A DNA stretch of 64,000 bases from Oceanobacillus jordanicus (GTDB lineage: Bacteria; Bacillota; Bacilli; Bacillales; Amphibacillaceae), in the NCBI RefSeq assembly GCF_022095695.1, contig NZ_JAIFZM010000007.1, positions 1 to 64,000 of the forward strand, read 5' to 3'. Positions 62,025 through 64,000 of this stretch are shown here, one piece after another. Each line of letters opens with the position of its first letter. The stretch's first letter is position 1. Below the pieces are notes generated by a model. That model saw nothing but the letters and a program-made list of their open reading frames with translations, was not told the DNA's origin and made no database searches. The translations under genes and the position numbers were made by a program.

Positions 62025-62852
62025 ATGAAAAAAATCACGCTATTAAAAGCGTTTATCTATATTGCGCTAACTGTGCTAGTGATCATTTGTTTTGTTCCGT
62101 TTTATATGATGATCGTGAATGCGACAAGGTCCAATTCTGAAATCTTACAAGGATTTACCTTAATTCCAGGGAGCGCCATTCTCGATAACTATCAAACACT
62201 TATTAGTTACATGGATGTTTGGCGTGGGTTTACAAACAGTTTAATAGTAGCTGTTTCTGTCACGGTGTTGAATGCCTATTTCTCTGCTTTGACTGCCTTT
62301 GCTCTTGTTGTCTATGAGTTTAAGTGGAAGAATATTATCTTCGTGTCGTTTTTGGTTATGATGATGGTGCCAGGCCAGCTAGGCTTGCTTGGCCTTTATG
62401 ATTTAAGTGAAGCATTAGGCATGCTTGATTCTTATTGGCCATTGATTATCCCAGCCATTGCGGCACCATTTACCGTCTTTTTCTTCAGACAATATTTAAT
62501 TACTACAATGCATACCTCCATATTGGAGGCAGGAAGGATCGACGGCGCAACAGAGCTTCATATGTTTCACCGAATCGTGCTGCCATTGTTAATGCCTGCC
62601 ATTGCTACGATGGGGATCTTTACCTTTATTGGATCATGGAACAACTACATTACACCGTTAGTTATTTTGAGGTCGCCTGAACTATTTACGTTACCTGTCA
62701 TGATGGGCGCACTCCGCGGCTCACCTGTTGCGATGAATCTGGGAGCCATGTATCTTGGCATCGCGATTTCCGTAGTACCGATCATGATTGCATTTCTATT
62801 TTTATCCCGCTATATCATCAGCAGTATTACAGCTGGTGCGATTAAAGGATAA
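62025..62852 (+). CDS. ABC sugar transporter permease (MalG type)
   Basis: 275 residues, six helices; MIVNATRSNSEILQGFTLIP near the start, coupling motif ILEAGRIDGATELHMFHRIV, and the ending SITAGAIKG usual for this group. AGGGGGAGGGAAAGCG before the ATG. No ATPase gene follows; a shared MsmX-type ATPase is expected. Confidence 0.94.
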   Translation: MKKITLLKAFIYIALTVLVIICFVPFYMMIVNATRSNSEILQGFTLIPGSAILDNYQTLISYMDVWRGFTNSLIVAVSVTVLNAYFSALTAFALVVYEFKWKNIIFVSFLVMMMVPGQLGLLGLYDLSEALGMLDSYWPLIIPAIAAPFTVFFFRQYLITTMHTSILEAGRIDGATELHMFHRIVLPLLMPAIATMGIFTFIGSWNNYITPLVILRSPELFTLPVMMGALRGSPVAMNLGAMYLGIAISVVPIMIAFLFLSRYIISSITAGAIKG

Positions 62853-62896
62853 CGTACAATAAAATATTTTTGTTTTTATATAGGAGGATGTTTAGA

Positions 62897-64000
62897 TTGA
62901 AAAAATTCGACCCTGCATTTGTGTTTGGTACGGCAACTTCTTCCTACCAGGTGGAAGGAGCAGTGAATAAGGATGGTCGATCGCCGTCGATCTGGGACAC
63001 GTTCGCCGCTACGCCTGGGAAGGTTTACCAAGGGGATACCGGTGAAGTAGCCTGTGACCACTATCATTTATATAAAGAGGATGTACAGCTCATAAAGCAG
63101 TTAGGTGTAGAGAGCTATCGTTTCTCCATCGCCTGGCCGCGTATTTTCCCAAGCGAGGGAGAGTACAATGAGGCTGGGATGCAATTTTATAAAAATTTAA
63201 TTAGCGAATTAAAGGAACAGGGAATTAAGCCTGTTGTGACGCTTTATCACTGGGATCTACCCCAATGGGCTGAGGACAAGGGAGGCTGGGTGAACAGACA
63301 ATCTCTTGAATGGTTTTACACGTATGCGAAAAAAGTGTTTGAAGAATTAGATGGAGAAGTGGACAGCTGGATTACCCATAATGAACCGTGGTGTGCAGCA
63401 TTTCTCGGTTATCATCAAGGAGTTCACGCACCTGGCCATACAAATGTAGAAGAGGCATTGAAGGCGGCACATCATATTTTAGTGTCCCATGGGCAAGCAG
63501 TGAAATTATTGAAAGAAACCATGAAGTCTGAGACGCCAATTGGCATTACCTTAAATCTGAGCCCGATTTACCCAGTAAGCCAATCTTTTAATGATAAGAT
63601 TGCCGCAAATAATGCAGATGGTTATTCGAATCGCTGGTATTTAGATCCTATTTTTAAAGGGAGCTATCCAGCAGATATGGTCAATTTATTTTCTAAGTAT
63701 GTACATGATTTTTCCTTTATCCATGATGGGGATCTTACAGAAATCTCGGTAGCATGTGATTTCTTTGGCATTAATTATTACAGTCGCCAGCTGGTGGAGT
63801 TCACGAGTGCAGGAGATTTCATGTACCGGGGTGGACATTCCGATTATGCTAAAACAGGAATGGGCTGGGACGTGTCACCGAAGGAGTTCCAGGAGCTCAT
63901 TCGCCGTCTGAGAAAGGAGTATACCAATCTGCCAATTATCATTACAGAGAATGGTGCTTCCTATCCGGATGAACTCACAGTAGATGGGGCCGTCCATGAT
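62897..64000 (+). CDS. GH1 beta-glucosidase (cut by right edge)
   Basis: 368 codons visible from TTG 62897 (TAGGAGGATG before it) of about 450 expected. FVFGTATSSYQVEGAVNKDG is the GH1 N-terminal signature; ITHNEPWCAAFLGYHQG carries the acid/base Glu and IIITENGASYPDE the nucleophile Glu. Cytoplasmic, unphosphorylated substrate likely because uptake is by ABC transport rather than PTS. Hydrolyses cellobiose-like beta-glucosides. The C-terminus lies beyond the window. Confidence 0.95.
   Translation, partial: MKKFDPAFVFGTATSSYQVEGAVNKDGRSPSIWDTFAATPGKVYQGDTGEVACDHYHLYKEDVQLIKQLGVESYRFSIAWPRIFPSEGEYNEAGMQFYKNLISELKEQGIKPVVTLYHWDLPQWAEDKGGWVNRQSLEWFYTYAKKVFEELDGEVDSWITHNEPWCAAFLGYHQGVHAPGHTNVEEALKAAHHILVSHGQAVKLLKETMKSETPIGITLNLSPIYPVSQSFNDKIAANNADGYSNRWYLDPIFKGSYPADMVNLFSKYVHDFSFIHDGDLTEISVACDFFGINYYSRQLVEFTSAGDFMYRGGHSDYAKTGMGWDVSPKEFQELIRRLRKEYTNLPIIITENGASYPDELTVDGAVHD

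Overview
The window is a chromosomal stretch of a low-GC Gram-positive bacterium. Bacillaceae-type ribosome binding sites (AAGGAGG), cre-like sites, YesL/Lpl-type sugar loci, a YozG/DUF2975 pair, a YtvI-type permease and an NsrR with the Bacillus cysteine spacing all point to the family Bacillaceae. A halo- or alkalitolerant genus is my guess; the genus cannot be fixed from sequence alone. I saw no rRNA, tRNA, CRISPR array or prophage.

Layout. (1) 1-900: 5' half of an IS110-type element running off the left edge. (2) 1.2-19.7 kb: a large alpha-mannoside utilisation locus with a DUF624 membrane protein, a membrane-bound AraC-type regulator, an Lpl-type ABC importer (two permeases and a lipoprotein), two GH38 alpha-mannosidases, a GH125 exo-mannosidase, three Gfo/Idh/MocA proteins (one lacking its catalytic residues) and a TIM-barrel isomerase. 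(3) 19.9-23.4 kb: asparaginase-II-like protein, M17 aminopeptidase, CutC and a small membrane protein. (4) 23.4-25 kb: YozG-like regulator with DUF2975, then a compact candidate type I toxin-antitoxin locus (23-residue holin-like toxin and a convergent small RNA). (5) 25-43 kb: mixed housekeeping and stress genes, including hmp with nsrR and a clear NsrR-type operator, bdhA, TraB/GumN lipoprotein, two TetR regulators, PepSY and FixH/YtkA-like proteins and an LCP protein. (6) 43-52.6 kb: an apparent sugar-acid catabolic system (AraC regulator, Gfo/Idh dehydrogenase, DUF993 aldolase-like protein, TIM-barrel isomerase, CdaR-type regulator, glycerate kinase and a complete TRAP transporter). (7) 52.7-57.3 kb: a 5'-truncated acyltransferase/thioesterase remnant, DUF421, mnmH and selD (tRNA selenouridine pathway), and an acetoin/diacetyl reductase. 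(8) 57.4-64 kb: a second sugar locus (DUF624, LacI regulator, family-1 ABC importer, GH1 beta-glucosidase cut by the right edge) with matching LacI-type operators.

The intergenic DNA is unusually rich. An approx. 157-bp structured element occurs twice in opposite orientation (33.3 and 58.1 kb). A terminator-bearing repeat occurs in four full or partial copies (19.8, 24.6, 59.6 and 61.0 kb). There is one copy of a GC-rich Bacillaceae-type repeat (14.2 kb) and three blocks of degenerate short tandem repeats (27.8, 32.3 and 41.8 kb).

How the genes work together: the two carbohydrate loci each pair a DUF624 protein, a local regulator, an ABC importer and cytoplasmic glycosidases (no signal peptides visible), so they appear to import oligosaccharides and trim them inside the cell. 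The 44-52 kb locus instead pairs TRAP uptake with dehydrogenase, isomerase, aldolase-like and kinase functions, consistent with breakdown of an acidic sugar to glycerate.
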